NCBI GenBank assembly: GCA_003218375.1
Contig: QHNH01000013.1
Coordinates: 62,001-126,000 of the forward strand
Source of the DNA: Verrucomicrobiota bacterium
Lineage (GTDB): Bacteria > Verrucomicrobiota > Verrucomicrobiia > Chthoniobacterales > UBA10450
Direction: 5' to 3'
DNA: 64,000 nucleotides
Below the pieces are notes generated by a model that was given only the letters and a program-made list of their open reading frames with translations, was not told the DNA's origin and searched no databases. Every line of letters starts with the position of its first letter. Position 1 is the first letter of the stretch. Of this stretch, positions 27,629 through 37,193 are shown piece after piece. The position numbers and the translations under genes were made by a program.

Positions 27629-27946
27629 GGATTGATGATAATAATAAGGCCGTGAAAGTGCCGCTGTTTGCCAAAGTGTGACCTGAATGCGGCTGGCGCG
27701 CCTGCCCAGAAGAGTCGCAGTGAGTGCCTCGCGATTTCCGCGAACATTTCGCCAGATTCCCCGGGACTGATCAAATGATATTTAATGCACTAACATTGCT
27801 TGGAGTAACTCGCGATCGCAACTTGTTTCATGGCGCTTCGGCATATTCTCCCGATTCCTCGAAATGTACGCAATTCCTCGGGATTCTGGACGCGGCAGCG
27901 GGATCCCTCGACTTCCCTCGGCATGATACGCAACGGTTCTCTTTTC

Positions 27947-28000
<54 letters not shown>

Positions 28001-28086
28001 GCCACGGAGCGGGTGCGCTTATGCAGCGCTGCCAAGGCTTGTCGCTTGCGCGACTCTTCTTTGCACGCTAGAGGCTACCGCCCACT

Positions 28087-29379
28087 TTGAAACTTCCGTT
28101 CAGTTTCTTTCTCGCGCTGCGGTATCTCAAACCGAAGCGCACTTTCGTCTCGATCATCACGCTCATTTCGATGGTCGGCGTGATGCTTGGCGTCACCGTG
28201 CTAATCGTCGTGATCTCGGTCATGACCGGGTTCGACCGCGAGCTGCGGCAAAAAGTGGTCGACTGGGACGCGCACATCCTGGTTAGCACCGAAGACGTCT
28301 TGCGCGATTGGCGCGATCTCACGGTGAAGATCCGCAACACCCCCGGCGTGGTCGCCAGCGCACCATACGTCCAAGGCCCGGTGATCGTCGAGTTTCAGCA
28401 TCAACGGCTCGCGCCGATGATTCGCGGAATCGATCCCGCCGAGGAAGAGAAGGTTGTGCCATTAGAACACTTCATTATTAAAGGATCGCTCGATTTGGAT
28501 GGCGACTCGACCGTGCTTGGGGTGGAGCTGGCCCGCAAACTTCACATCGACGTCGGGGACAAGCTGACCGTTTATTCGCCCGGTAATCTCGGCGAGATCC
28601 TCGACGGGATGAAAGAGCTGGAGAAATCGAAGGGCGGCGAGGAGCGCAAGGCGATCGATAAATTGCGCGAGGTTGTGCTGCCGAAAGAGCTGACCGTGAC
28701 CGGCATCTTCAAAACCGATCATTACATGCACGATTCCGAGTTTCTTCTCGTGCCGATTCATGTCGGACAAGAACTTTACGGATTGGGCGATGCGCTTCAC
28801 GGCATCACCGTGCGGACCACCGATCCGTACGGCGCGGAGCGGGTGAAAAAAAACCTCGAGAAGTTTCTCGAGCCGCCGCAATTCGCTCAGACCTGGATTG
28901 ATATGAACAACCAGTTCTTCGAAGCGGTGCGGCTCGAGCGGACGGTAATGTTTTTCCTCCTCTTTTTCATCATCATCGTGGCGGCCTTCGGCATAATGAA
29001 CACGCTCATCACGGTGACCGTGCAAAAGACGCGGGACATCGGAGTGATGAAAGCGATTGGCGCCAACATCACCCAGATCGTCGGCGTATTCCTCGGGCAG
29101 GGGATTATCGTCGGTCTGTTCGGCACCCTGATGGGGCTGGGACTCGGGATGACGCTGGTGCGCTATCGAAATGAATTCAACAATTGGTTGGCCAACGTGG
29201 CGCACATCGAAGTATTCCCGAAACAAGTCTACCTTTTCTCGAAACTCCCTGCCGAAGTTGTCCCGCGTGATGTCGCTGTCATTTGCATCGGCGCGTTCCT
29301 GATCTGCTGCCTCTTCGCGTTTCTCCCCGCGTATCGCGCCGCGCGGCTCGATCCGGTGAAAGCGTTGAGGTACGAGTAG
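28087..29379 (+). CDS. LolC/LolE-family lipoprotein-releasing permease
   Basis: A 430-aa ABC permease of the lipoprotein-export (Lol) type. The N terminus PFSFFLALRYLKPKRTFVS precedes helix 1 (SIITLISMVGVMLGVTVLIV). A ~240-residue periplasmic domain is followed by three C-terminal helices with the FtsX-like signature FGIMNTLITVTVQKTRDIGVMK and end motif YRAARLDPVKALRYE. It would pass outer-membrane lipoproteins to a LolA-type carrier. The ATPase LolD is not adjacent. The start is TTG at 28087, which fits the family N terminus exactly. The (GA)24 tract lies in its leader region. Confidence 0.92.
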   Translation: MKLPFSFFLALRYLKPKRTFVSIITLISMVGVMLGVTVLIVVISVMTGFDRELRQKVVDWDAHILVSTEDVLRDWRDLTVKIRNTPGVVASAPYVQGPVIVEFQHQRLAPMIRGIDPAEEEKVVPLEHFIIKGSLDLDGDSTVLGVELARKLHIDVGDKLTVYSPGNLGEILDGMKELEKSKGGEERKAIDKLREVVLPKELTVTGIFKTDHYMHDSEFLLVPIHVGQELYGLGDALHGITVRTTDPYGAERVKKNLEKFLEPPQFAQTWIDMNNQFFEAVRLERTVMFFLLFFIIIVAAFGIMNTLITVTVQKTRDIGVMKAIGANITQIVGVFLGQGIIVGLFGTLMGLGLGMTLVRYRNEFNNWLANVAHIEVFPKQVYLFSKLPAEVVPRDVAVICIGAFLICCLFAFLPAYRAARLDPVKALRYE

Positions 29380-29390
29380 CGAGAGGGAAC

Positions 29391-29466
29391 GTTTAAGCGT
29401 TAAATCGTTAAAGCGTTATATCGTAAAGAAGGCAGTCTTCCCGCTTTAACATTTAAACGCTTAAAC
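29391..29466. repeat. AT-rich palindrome upstream of ggt
   Basis: Arms GTTTAAGCGTTAAATCG...AAAGCG (29391-29415) and CGCTTTAACATTTAAACG...TTAAAC (29442-29466) pair with only a few mismatches. It differs from the GC-rich families elsewhere and is built from TTAAAGCG-like units. Confidence 0.8.
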
Positions 29467-29539
29467 CCTTCAACGCACCATGTCCTCGCCGTCTACGCGG
29501 CTCGGGATGACACGCTGAAAGGAACGGCTAGTTTCCCGC

Positions 29540-31270
29540 ATGAACCGACTCGCTCTTCTCGCATTGCTTTCGTCGTTCGCGGCCTCATCGCTCTTCGCCC
29601 AAATCGATCGCATCACCGGCAAAGCATTCGCGACTCGCTCTGAAGTTCTCGCGCGGCACGGCATGGTCTGCACGAGCGTGCCGCTGGCCACGCAAGTTGG
29701 GCTCGATGTTTTGAAGCGCGGCGGCAACGCGATCGATGCCGCCATCGCGGCGAACGCGACGCTTGGCCTGATGGAACCAGTCTCGAACGGCATCGGAGGC
29801 GATCTGTTCGCGATCGTTTACAGCGCGAAGGAAAACAAACTCTACGGCCTGAACGGCAGTGGCCGTTCGCCGCTCGGCCTGAGCTACGAGCAAATGAAAG
29901 CCGAGCTCGAAAAGTTGCATCGCAAAACAATTCCGCCGCGCGGCATGCTGCCCATCAGTGTGCCGGGAACGGTGGATGCCTGGGCCGAACTGCACAAAAA
30001 ATTCGGCAAGCTCTCGTTAGGTGACGACCTCTCCGGCGCGATCCGTTACGCCGAGGAAGGATTCCCGGTCACGGAACTCATCGCCTTCTATTGGCATTTC
30101 GGGCCGGAACTTTACAAGGATCTGCCCGGCGCGTTTCTCGAAACCTACACGCTCGATGGCAAGGGACGCACGCCGGCGAAAGGCGACATCTTCAAAAACC
30201 CGGCGCTCGCCCGCAGCCTGCGCTTGATCGGCGAGAAAGGGCGTGACGCTTATTACAAAGGCGAGATCGCGGACAAGATCGATGCGTTCATGCAGGCGAA
30301 CGGCGGTTACCTGCGCAAAACCGATTTCGAGAAGCATACCTCTACCTGGGTCGATCCCGTCTCGGTGAACTATCGCGGCTACGACGTCTTCGAATTGCCG
30401 CCGAACGGGCAGGGGATCGCGACGCTCCAGATCCTGAACATGCTCGAGGGTTTCGATCTGAAAGCGATGGGTTACAATTCGCCCGCGGCTCTGCACGTCA
30501 TGATCGAGGCGAAGAAAATCGCATGGGCCGATCGCGCGAAATTCTATGCCGATCCCGCGTTCGCGAAAATTCCGCTGGCCGGTTTGCTTTCGAAAGATTA
30601 CGCGACCCAACGGCGCAAACTGATCGATCCGAATCGCGCGTCGCGGAAAATCGCGCCGGGCAACCCGGCCTTGAAAGACGGCGATACGATCTACATGTGC
30701 ACCGCCGACGACGAAGGCAACATGGTTAGTCTGATTCAGAGCAACTACCGCGGCATGGGCAGCGGCATCGTCGTTCCCGGCCTCGGCTTCATGTTCCAGG
30801 ATCGCGGCGAATTATTTTCGATGGAGCCCGGCCACGCTAATGTTTACGCGCCGGGCAAGCGGCCCTTCCACACCATCATACCCGGCTTCGTGATGAAAGA
30901 TGGCAAACCGTGGGAAGCGTTCGGCGTGATGGGCGGCGGAATGCAACCGCAAGGGCACGCCCAGGTCCTGACGAACCAAATCGATTTCGGTATGGCCGTG
31001 CAGGAAGCCGGCGATGCCTCGCGCTGGCAGCACGAAGGCGACGCCGAGCCGACCGGCGAAAAACTGACGGAGACCGGCGGCTACGTGAACGTCGAAAGCG
31101 GCGTGCCGTGGGAGACGGTTCGCGAGCTAAAGAAGAAAGGCCACGATGTCCGATCCGATCTCGGCGGATACGGCGGCTATCAGGCCATCAAAGTCGAGAT
31201 CCACGACGGCCAGCGCGTTTACGTTGGCGCCAGCGAAAGCCGCAAGGATGGGCAAGCGGCCGGCTATTAG
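29540..31270 (+). CDS. ggt: Gamma-glutamyltransferase
   Basis: Periplasmic N-terminal-nucleophile enzyme that cleaves the gamma-glutamyl bond of glutathione. Signal peptide MNRLALLALLSSFAASSLFA precedes the mature protein. RGGNAIDAAIAANATLGL and SNGIGGDLFAIVY are large-subunit motifs. The autoprocessing/catalytic Thr is Thr383 in GDTIYMCTADDEGN; the usual TTH is TIY here, a mild deviation. The oxyanion motif VMGGGMQPQGHAQ is conserved. 576 aa is typical. The TAG stop sits within a small palindrome. TCGTTAGG occurs at 30014. Confidence 0.95.
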   Translation: MNRLALLALLSSFAASSLFAQIDRITGKAFATRSEVLARHGMVCTSVPLATQVGLDVLKRGGNAIDAAIAANATLGLMEPVSNGIGGDLFAIVYSAKENKLYGLNGSGRSPLGLSYEQMKAELEKLHRKTIPPRGMLPISVPGTVDAWAELHKKFGKLSLGDDLSGAIRYAEEGFPVTELIAFYWHFGPELYKDLPGAFLETYTLDGKGRTPAKGDIFKNPALARSLRLIGEKGRDAYYKGEIADKIDAFMQANGGYLRKTDFEKHTSTWVDPVSVNYRGYDVFELPPNGQGIATLQILNMLEGFDLKAMGYNSPAALHVMIEAKKIAWADRAKFYADPAFAKIPLAGLLSKDYATQRRKLIDPNRASRKIAPGNPALKDGDTIYMCTADDEGNMVSLIQSNYRGMGSGIVVPGLGFMFQDRGELFSMEPGHANVYAPGKRPFHTIIPGFVMKDGKPWEAFGVMGGGMQPQGHAQVLTNQIDFGMAVQEAGDASRWQHEGDAEPTGEKLTETGGYVNVESGVPWETVRELKKKGHDVRSDLGGYGGYQAIKVEIHDGQRVYVGASESRKDGQAAGY

Positions 31271-31292
31271 CCGGCTGACGCCGGCAAATACC

Positions 31293-31408
31293 GGAAGCTC
31301 CAAATCCCAAGCACCAAATCCCAAAACGGGACGCAACGGGGACATGGCTTTTGGGACCCTGATGTTTGGGATTTCCCTGGAGCTTGGAGCTTGGGATTTG
31401 GAGCTTCC
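31293..31408. repeat. AGCTCCAA-family palindrome between ggt and the cytochrome gene
   Basis: Arms GGAAGCTCCAAATCCCAAGC and GCTTGGGATTTGGAGCTTCC are perfectly complementary at the ends (31293-31312 and 31389-31408). Inner CAAATCCCAAAA / TTTGGGATTTCC units pair as well. It is the third member of the SKHQAP-type repeat family in this window and lies between convergent genes. Confidence 0.88.
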
Positions 31409-31421
31409 GCGCGAAGCGCGG

Positions 31422-32975
31422 TCAGAGCGTCTTGAGATACTCCATCAGTTCCCGCTTCTGTTCCGCCGAGAGCTTCGTGCCGTATTCGTGACCGGCATTC
31501 GAATTGCCTTCAGTCGCCGTGTCGAAAACGTAGGCGCCGCCATCGGTGTAGCCTATCTGGTTCGCATCGTATTCCTGCGAGCCGCGATGGAAGATCTTCG
31601 CCCGTTGCGCGGGTGACGTCAGCAATTCCTGGATGGTGCGGACCGAGCCATTGTGCAGATACGGTGAGCGCGCCCACACGCCGCCCAAAGTCGCCGCGAA
31701 ATATTTTCCGGTGCTACGGACCCCATATTCTTTTGGCGGCTCGTAACCGACGGCTTCCAGCTCAGCGAGAAATTTGTTGAATCCTTCCGCCTGTTTTTCC
31801 GTGAACAATTCCGCGCGATGCGGATCGGTTCCCACTTCCGCGATCGAATACAAACGCTTGTCGCCTTCCGGCCCGCCGTGGCATGACGCGCATTTCGATT
31901 CGAAATGCGCCGCGCCGCGTTTCGCCGCCGCCTGGTCGATGGAAAGTGGATATTTCGGCGGCCGGATGCTTTCGGAGAGATCGGTCTGCCGTTTCACCGC
32001 GGCGAAATCGAGGTCGGCGCGTTTTCCATGGAGCGGCGCGCCGAGACCGAGCGATGCCAGCAGATTTCTCGCGATCGGAGATTTCGTGTTGCCGTCCCAA
32101 TGCACCCACGTCCGCTGGTCGACGTTCCAAACCAGTCCGAATTTGATCGGTGCGTATGGCTGCGGCCGGTTGAGGAGCGCGGCGGAAAGAAGTCCGAATG
32201 CATCATTGCGTCCAGGTCCCGACGCTGGCGGAACTTTATCAGGCGGCTGATCCGGAACGTGAAGCGCGGCGCGGATGTTGTGCAAAAGTTTCAGCATTGA
32301 ATGCGCAAGCTCGGGCAGCCCGGCCGCATCCTTTCCCAGTTCCAATTCGCCGGGCGCGATCTGGTGCAGTTCTCCCGGCGTAACCTCCTTCGCGCCGAAT
32401 GGGTCCGCGGCCATTCGCTCCGTGATCTTTGCCTGCTGCTCTTCCCAAGCGGCTTCGAGCGCCGGGCTGGCGAAGTACGCATTCAGAAACAATTTCATGT
32501 TCGCCGGCTCGGAGGTCTTGAACGTCGAGACCAGCACGGCGCCGAAGAATCCTTCGACGTTGAAATGGCTCGTCACGCCGAGAATTCGAATTGGTCCCTT
32601 CGCTCCGCTCGAGGTGATCTGGGCCATGTGACACGAGGCGCAATTGATCCCGACTGCCGAGAGTCCGCCGAGATGTTTGACCTCGTTCTTGCGGCTGAAC
32701 CCGATCGGCCAGCCGAAGTCCGGGTCGGGAATCAAACCGAGATAGGCAAGGTCTGACGCCGGGAACAGATCGGGATAAATCTTGATGAACGCGCGCAGCA
32801 CGCGCTCCGGCACCACCTCCGTGCTCATCGATCCGTGAAGGAAAAATTCCAGGTCGTCCCTGGACCATTTCGGCACCTGGGCCAATTCGATTTTCGGTTT
32901 CGTTGGCTGCTCCGTGACCGCTGCCATCGTCACCGCGGCGGCCACAAGCGCCAGAGCTGAGAGGATTTTCTTCAT
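31422..32975 (-). CDS. Exported di-heme c-type cytochrome (CcpA/RoxA-like)
   Basis: A 517-aa periplasmic protein with a signal peptide (MKKILSALALVAAAVTMAAV) and two heme-attachment motifs, CASCHM (Cys112-His116) and CASCHG (about residue 375). Blocks such as LGGVWARSPYLHNGSV and SIDQAAAKRGAAHFESKC are shared with the di-heme cytochrome c peroxidase / rubber-oxygenase (RoxA) superfamily. Whether it is a peroxidase, an oxygenase or an electron carrier is not decidable. A longer reading frame upstream to 33668 covers antisense of the lipid operon and was rejected. It is divergent from that operon. Confidence 0.85.
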   Translation of the reverse strand: MKKILSALALVAAAVTMAAVTEQPTKPKIELAQVPKWSRDDLEFFLHGSMSTEVVPERVLRAFIKIYPDLFPASDLAYLGLIPDPDFGWPIGFSRKNEVKHLGGLSAVGINCASCHMAQITSSGAKGPIRILGVTSHFNVEGFFGAVLVSTFKTSEPANMKLFLNAYFASPALEAAWEEQQAKITERMAADPFGAKEVTPGELHQIAPGELELGKDAAGLPELAHSMLKLLHNIRAALHVPDQPPDKVPPASGPGRNDAFGLLSAALLNRPQPYAPIKFGLVWNVDQRTWVHWDGNTKSPIARNLLASLGLGAPLHGKRADLDFAAVKRQTDLSESIRPPKYPLSIDQAAAKRGAAHFESKCASCHGGPEGDKRLYSIAEVGTDPHRAELFTEKQAEGFNKFLAELEAVGYEPPKEYGVRSTGKYFAATLGGVWARSPYLHNGSVRTIQELLTSPAQRAKIFHRGSQEYDANQIGYTDGGAYVFDTATEGNSNAGHEYGTKLSAEQKRELMEYLKTL

Positions 32976-33065
32976 CGCGCCGCCATCGTAGAAAATCCAG
33001 CTCGCCGGTGTAAAGCAGCCGATTGACCCTGCGCGCGCGAAACCGTACAACCGGCCGGAGATCGC

Positions 33066-33731
33066 ATGGCCCAATACGAACCAACTTCGCGGCGGCCAAT
33101 CGGCGAGGGCTTTCGATCGACCGCCTGTCTCGCGACCGCCCTCTGCGTCCAGCTCAAGATTCATCCCGACTCGATTTCGTACGCGTCCGTCGTCGCTGCC
33201 GCGATCGGCGCGTTCTGTTTCTGGAAATCCGGAGGGCATCCGTGGCTGCTCTTTGTCGCGCCGCTGTTCTGCTATCTGCGCCTCTGGTTCAATATGCTCG
33301 ACGGCATGGTCGCGCTCGCTTCCAGCAAAGCGAGCTGGCGCGGCGAAATCCTGAACGACCTGCCGGATCGCGTCTCCGACGTGCTGATCTTTGCCGGCGT
33401 CGCGCACAGCGGCTGGATGAATCCGTTTCTCGGATACTGGGCCGCGATCTTCGCGCTTCTCACCGCCTACGTTGGGATGTTCGGCCAGGCCGTCGGCGTG
33501 CAGCGCGAATTCAGCGGCGTGATGTCGAAGCCGTGGCGGATGGTGACGCTGCATCTCGGTGCGTGGATCGCGTTCGCTTTCTTCTGGTGGAACAACGGCG
33601 TACCTGCGCTGGGAGACTTGACGATTCTCGACTGGGCCTGCGTAATTGTCGTGGCAGGCTGCCTGCAAACGATGGCCATTCGGTTAAAGCGCATCATGGC
33701 GGCGTTGCGCGCGAAGTCCGCCGCACCCTGA
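33066..33731 (+). CDS. CDP-alcohol phosphatidyltransferase, YnbA-like
   Basis: First gene of a five-gene lipid operon, 221 aa with about five or six helices. The active-site motif reads NMLDGMVALASSKASWRGEI followed by LNDLPDRVSD, matching D-x2-DG-x2-A...G-x3-D-x3-D except that the first Asp is Asn. The family transfers a phosphatidyl group from CDP-diacylglycerol to an alcohol. The variant motif and the operon partner set match E. coli YnbA, whose alcohol substrate is unknown. The stop overlaps the next start (TGATG). Confidence 0.85.
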   Translation: MAQYEPTSRRPIGEGFRSTACLATALCVQLKIHPDSISYASVVAAAIGAFCFWKSGGHPWLLFVAPLFCYLRLWFNMLDGMVALASSKASWRGEILNDLPDRVSDVLIFAGVAHSGWMNPFLGYWAAIFALLTAYVGMFGQAVGVQREFSGVMSKPWRMVTLHLGAWIAFAFFWWNNGVPALGDLTILDWACVIVVAGCLQTMAIRLKRIMAALRAKSAAP

Positions 33732-34684
33732 TGTCCCCGCACCACGCGCTGCACGATCCGGTTTTTCTCGCTTATCTGCGCGTCATCTTCGTCTCCCTGT
33801 TCGTGGGAGGAATTGTCCTGGGTATTTTGCATTGGGGATTCAAGAAGGATCTCGGCTCGATCTGGAGCACCTATCGTTCGTGGCTCATCCTGGCGCCGGT
33901 GGGATTGGCCGCCATTTTCGCCGGCCGTGTGCCGACGATCATCGGAATCACGCTGCTCGCGATCTTCGGGTTCAAGGAATTCGCGCGCGCGTCGGGTTTG
34001 TATCGCGACTGGTGGATGACCGGCGCCGCATACGCCGGCATCGTCACCGTAGGCATCGCCTCGCTCATGCCACATCCGCGCGGCGAAGAACCGGGCACCG
34101 GCTGGTACGGGTTTTTTGTGGCGGTTCCGGTCTTCGCCATCGCGCTGATCCTGCTCGTCCCGATCCTGCGCAATCGCGCCCGCGGGGAGCTGCAACGAAT
34201 GTCGTTAGGCATCGTCGGGTTCGTTTACATCGGCTGGATGTTCGGGCACCTCGGGTTCCTGGCGAACGCGGTGAACGCCTACGGTTATCTGCTCTACATC
34301 ATCTTCGCGACCGAGCTGAACGACGTGGCCGCCTTTACCTTCGGCCGGCTCTTCGGGCGGCATCCGTTGCGGAGCGAGATCAGCCCGAAGAAAACCTGGG
34401 AAGGCGCGATCGGGGCGCTCGCGGTCTCAATGATCCTGCCGTGGCTCCTGCGTTTTTCTTTTCCGGAGTTCACCGCGTGGCAGCTCATTCTTACCGGGCT
34501 CATCGTTGGCATTGGCGGGCAGCTGGGCGATCTTTCCATCAGCGTGATCAAACGTGACATCGGCACCAAGGACATGGGCGCCCTCATTCCCGGCCACGGC
34601 GGCATCCTCGACCGGATCGACAGTTTGATTTACGTGGCGCCGCTCTTCATGCACATGGCCGGTTATTATCACGAGCTCCGATGA
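33731..34684 (+). CDS. Phosphatidate cytidylyltransferase, YnbB/CdsA-like
   Basis: Makes CDP-diacylglycerol from phosphatidate and CTP at the inner membrane, supplying the neighbouring transferase. 317 aa with about eight helices. The CdsA signature near the C terminus is intact: SPKKTWEGAIGALAVS, GGQLGDLSISVIKRDIGTKD and PGHGGILDRIDSL, including the metal-binding Asp residues. Start ATG 33731 overlaps the YnbA-like stop by 1 nt, and its own stop overlaps the acyltransferase start by 4 nt. A separate housekeeping CdsA is expected elsewhere in the genome. Confidence 0.92.
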   Translation: MSPHHALHDPVFLAYLRVIFVSLFVGGIVLGILHWGFKKDLGSIWSTYRSWLILAPVGLAAIFAGRVPTIIGITLLAIFGFKEFARASGLYRDWWMTGAAYAGIVTVGIASLMPHPRGEEPGTGWYGFFVAVPVFAIALILLVPILRNRARGELQRMSLGIVGFVYIGWMFGHLGFLANAVNAYGYLLYIIFATELNDVAAFTFGRLFGRHPLRSEISPKKTWEGAIGALAVSMILPWLLRFSFPEFTAWQLILTGLIVGIGGQLGDLSISVIKRDIGTKDMGALIPGHGGILDRIDSLIYVAPLFMHMAGYYHELR

Positions 34685-35409
34685 AGCGCTGGCAATACGA
34701 GCCCGCCGCTGATCTCGATCAACGATTGATCGAGCGGCTCCGGAATTTTCCCCGCGAACCGGACATGTTCGTTTACGGCGTGCGCTCGCTCGTCGCGCTG
34801 ATCATTCGCGGATTGCTCCGGACGTATTGCCGGTTTGAGATCGTCGGGGAGGAACATCTGCGCAGCAATCGCTCGTTCGTCCTGGTGGCGAACCATTCCA
34901 GTCATCTCGACACGGTGTGTCTCCTGGCCGGTTTGCCGCTGCGCCGGTTGCATCGCGCGTTTCCCGCCGCCGCCGCGGATTATTTTTTCAAGAGCGTGCC
35001 GCGCACCTGGATCGCGACGGTCATCGTGAACGCGCTCCCGTTCGCGCGGCAGGCCCACGCCCGGCACAGCCTCGCGATTTGCGGTGAGCTGCTCGCCAAT
35101 GCTGGAAACATCCTCATCATTTTTCCCGAAGGCACCCGCTCGACAACGGGCGCGCTCCAGGAATTCAAAGGCGGCATCGGTGCACTCGTCGCCGGACGCG
35201 ACGTTCCAGTGTTGCCCTGTTATCTCGACGGCGCGTTCCGGGCCTGGCCGAAAGGGAGCCGCTTCCCGCGGCCGCGAAAGGTGCGGCTCATTATCGGCGC
35301 GCCCCGCAACTACGAGAAAATGCCGCCCGACAAAACCGCGAGCGCCGCCATCGCCGCGGAGCTGCGCGCCGCGGTCCAGCAATTGGCGCAACAACATGCC
35401 GGCGGCTGA
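34681..35409 (+). CDS. 1-acylglycerol-3-phosphate acyltransferase, PlsC family
   Basis: A 242-aa lysophospholipid acyltransferase. Block I is NHSSHLD (His and Asp catalytic pair), block III is FPEGTRSTTG, and the later block is VPVLPCYLDGAF. It would acylate a lysolipid to make phosphatidate or a related lipid for the CdsA-like enzyme. It lies between the YnbB- and YnbC-like genes, an arrangement I do not know from the E. coli ynbABCD operon. It overlaps the upstream gene by 4 nt and the downstream gene by about 14 nt. Confidence 0.9.
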   Translation: MKRWQYEPAADLDQRLIERLRNFPREPDMFVYGVRSLVALIIRGLLRTYCRFEIVGEEHLRSNRSFVLVANHSSHLDTVCLLAGLPLRRLHRAFPAAAADYFFKSVPRTWIATVIVNALPFARQAHARHSLAICGELLANAGNILIIFPEGTRSTTGALQEFKGGIGALVAGRDVPVLPCYLDGAFRAWPKGSRFPRPRKVRLIIGAPRNYEKMPPDKTASAAIAAELRAAVQQLAQQHAGG

Positions 35410-37162
35410 ACACACCATGTCGAGCTGGGATGGCGCCCAGCTGTTTTATCGTTCGTGGATTCCGCCGCAGCCCACTGCGAAAGCAGTGCTGCTATTTCAT
35501 CGCGGCCACGAACATTCCGGCCGTTGGGCGGAATTCGTGGAGATGTTCGGTCTCAACGACATCGCGATTTTCGCCTGGGACGCGCGCGGGCACGGGCGAT
35601 CGACGGGCGAGCGGGGCGCCGCGGAAAATTTCGGAACAATGGTGAAAGACGTGGACACGTTCGTGCGCCACATCGGTGAGCATCACGGCTTCGCCCTCGA
35701 AAACATGATTGTGCTCGCGCACAGCGTCGGCGCGGTCTCCGTCGCCGCGTGGGTCCATGATTACGCGCCGCCGATTCGTGCCATGATTCTGGCCACGCCG
35801 GCGTTTCGTGTCCGGCTCTACGTGCCGCTCGCGATCCAGTCGCTCCGGCTGAAACAAAAATTCGTCGGGCCCGGTTACGTGAAGAGTTACGTGAAAGCGA
35901 AGATGCTGACTCACGATCCGGCGCAGGCCGCGCTTTACGACGCCGACCCGCTCATCTTCCGGCAAATCGCGGTGAACGTCCTCATTGGTTTGCACGACGC
36001 TGGCACCCGCCTGCTGGCCGACGCGGGCGCAATCAATCTCCCGACGCTCATGCTTTCCGCGGGCCGCGATTGGGTTGTCAACCTTAAGGCGCAACGCCAG
36101 TTCTTCAACGGCCTCTCGTCGTCGGAGAAACGGATGCACGTTTTTCCAGCGGCGTATCACGCCCTGTTTCACGAGCGCGAACGAGCGCAGGTGATCGATC
36201 GCGTGCGTGATTTTGTCCAGGAACGATTCGCCAAACCGGTGAAGCCGCCGTCGTTGCTCGAGGCGGATAAGTATGGCCACACCTGGGAGGAACATGAGCG
36301 GTTGAAACTGCGCGGCAGCCCGGTCTTCGCGTTGGTCCGCGGCGGAATGAAAACCGCCGGACGCCTGAGCAAGGGGATCGACCTTGGCTGGCGGAGCGGT
36401 TTCGATTCCGGCCTGACGCTCGACTACGTTTACGAAAACAAGGCGCAAGGTTCGACCCCGCTCGGGCGTCTGATCGATCGTAATTATCTCAACAGCCCAG
36501 GGTGGCGCGGCATTCGGGAGCGCAAGAAAAACTTGGAAACATTGTTGCGGCGCGTGATCGAGAAGACCCAGGCCGAAGGGCGTCCCGTCCGGATCGTCGA
36601 CATCGCGGCCGGTGGCGGACGTTATCTGCTGGAAACGATGCGCGATTTGCCGGAGATCCCGATGACGGCAGTCCTGCGCGATTACAAACCGGAGAACGTC
36701 GCTGCGGCGCGGCGTCGGGCGGCTGAGTTTGGCCTAACGAATGTTACCGTCGCGTCTGGCGACGCGTTCGATCGCGCTTCGCTGGCCACGATCGAGCCGC
36801 GTCCGACGATCGGGATTGTTTCCGGGTTGTTCGAATTGTTTCCAGCGAATGCAGGCGTGCTTGATTCCTTGCGCGGCCTGGCGGAAGCGATCGAGCCGGG
36901 CGGTTATCTCATTTACACAAACCAGCCGTGGCATCCACAGGTGGAATTTATCGCGCGGGTTTTGCGCAATCGCGAAGGCCAGCCGTGGATCATGCGGCGT
37001 CGCACCACGGCCGAGATGGACGAGCTGGTGCGCGTCGCGGGATTCAAGAAAACCGAGATGGAAGTGGACGAGTGGGGAATGTTCACGGTCTCGATCGCGC
37101 AGCGTGGTGGATCGAGCGCTCCGCCGCTCGATGGCAAAAATGGCGCCGATGGCGCACTCTAA
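35396..37162 (+). CDS. Fusion: alpha/beta hydrolase + SAM methyltransferase, YnbC-like
   Basis: A 588-aa two-domain protein. Residues about 5-290 form an alpha/beta hydrolase of the monoacylglycerol-lipase type (FHRGHEHSGRW, DARGHGRSTG, nucleophile elbow AHSVGA, and a late His in YHALFHE). Residues about 340-570 form a class I methyltransferase (motif I IVDIAAGGGRYLLE). This fusion is the hallmark of E. coli YnbC, next to YnbA, YnbB and YnbD. It probably trims and methylates an unusual lipid. The last ~19 residues (GGSSAPPLDGKNGADGAL) derive from a palindromic element. An alternative start is ATG 35417. Confidence 0.88.
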   Translation: MPAAEHTMSSWDGAQLFYRSWIPPQPTAKAVLLFHRGHEHSGRWAEFVEMFGLNDIAIFAWDARGHGRSTGERGAAENFGTMVKDVDTFVRHIGEHHGFALENMIVLAHSVGAVSVAAWVHDYAPPIRAMILATPAFRVRLYVPLAIQSLRLKQKFVGPGYVKSYVKAKMLTHDPAQAALYDADPLIFRQIAVNVLIGLHDAGTRLLADAGAINLPTLMLSAGRDWVVNLKAQRQFFNGLSSSEKRMHVFPAAYHALFHERERAQVIDRVRDFVQERFAKPVKPPSLLEADKYGHTWEEHERLKLRGSPVFALVRGGMKTAGRLSKGIDLGWRSGFDSGLTLDYVYENKAQGSTPLGRLIDRNYLNSPGWRGIRERKKNLETLLRRVIEKTQAEGRPVRIVDIAAGGGRYLLETMRDLPEIPMTAVLRDYKPENVAAARRRAAEFGLTNVTVASGDAFDRASLATIEPRPTIGIVSGLFELFPANAGVLDSLRGLAEAIEPGGYLIYTNQPWHPQVEFIARVLRNREGQPWIMRRRTTAEMDELVRVAGFKKTEMEVDEWGMFTVSIAQRGGSSAPPLDGKNGADGAL

Positions 37163-37193
37163 TAACATCGAGCGTCGGAGCGCTCGATCCACC
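37106..37193. repeat. Palindrome spanning the ynbC/ynbD-like gene junction
   Basis: Arms 37106-37133 (GGTGGATCGAGCGCTCCG...) and 37166-37193 (its complement) match over 28 bp with one mismatch. The left arm encodes the last residues of the hydrolase-methyltransferase; the right arm encodes the first residues of the PAP2/phosphatase. An inner GGCGCCGATGGCGCC-like centre lies between. It is an example of a palindrome absorbed into two reading frames. Confidence 0.88.

Noticed and set aside
31422-33668. Longer start (to 33668) for the di-heme cytochrome
   Set aside because: The extra ~230 codons are antisense of the YnbA-like gene and would bury the signal peptide.
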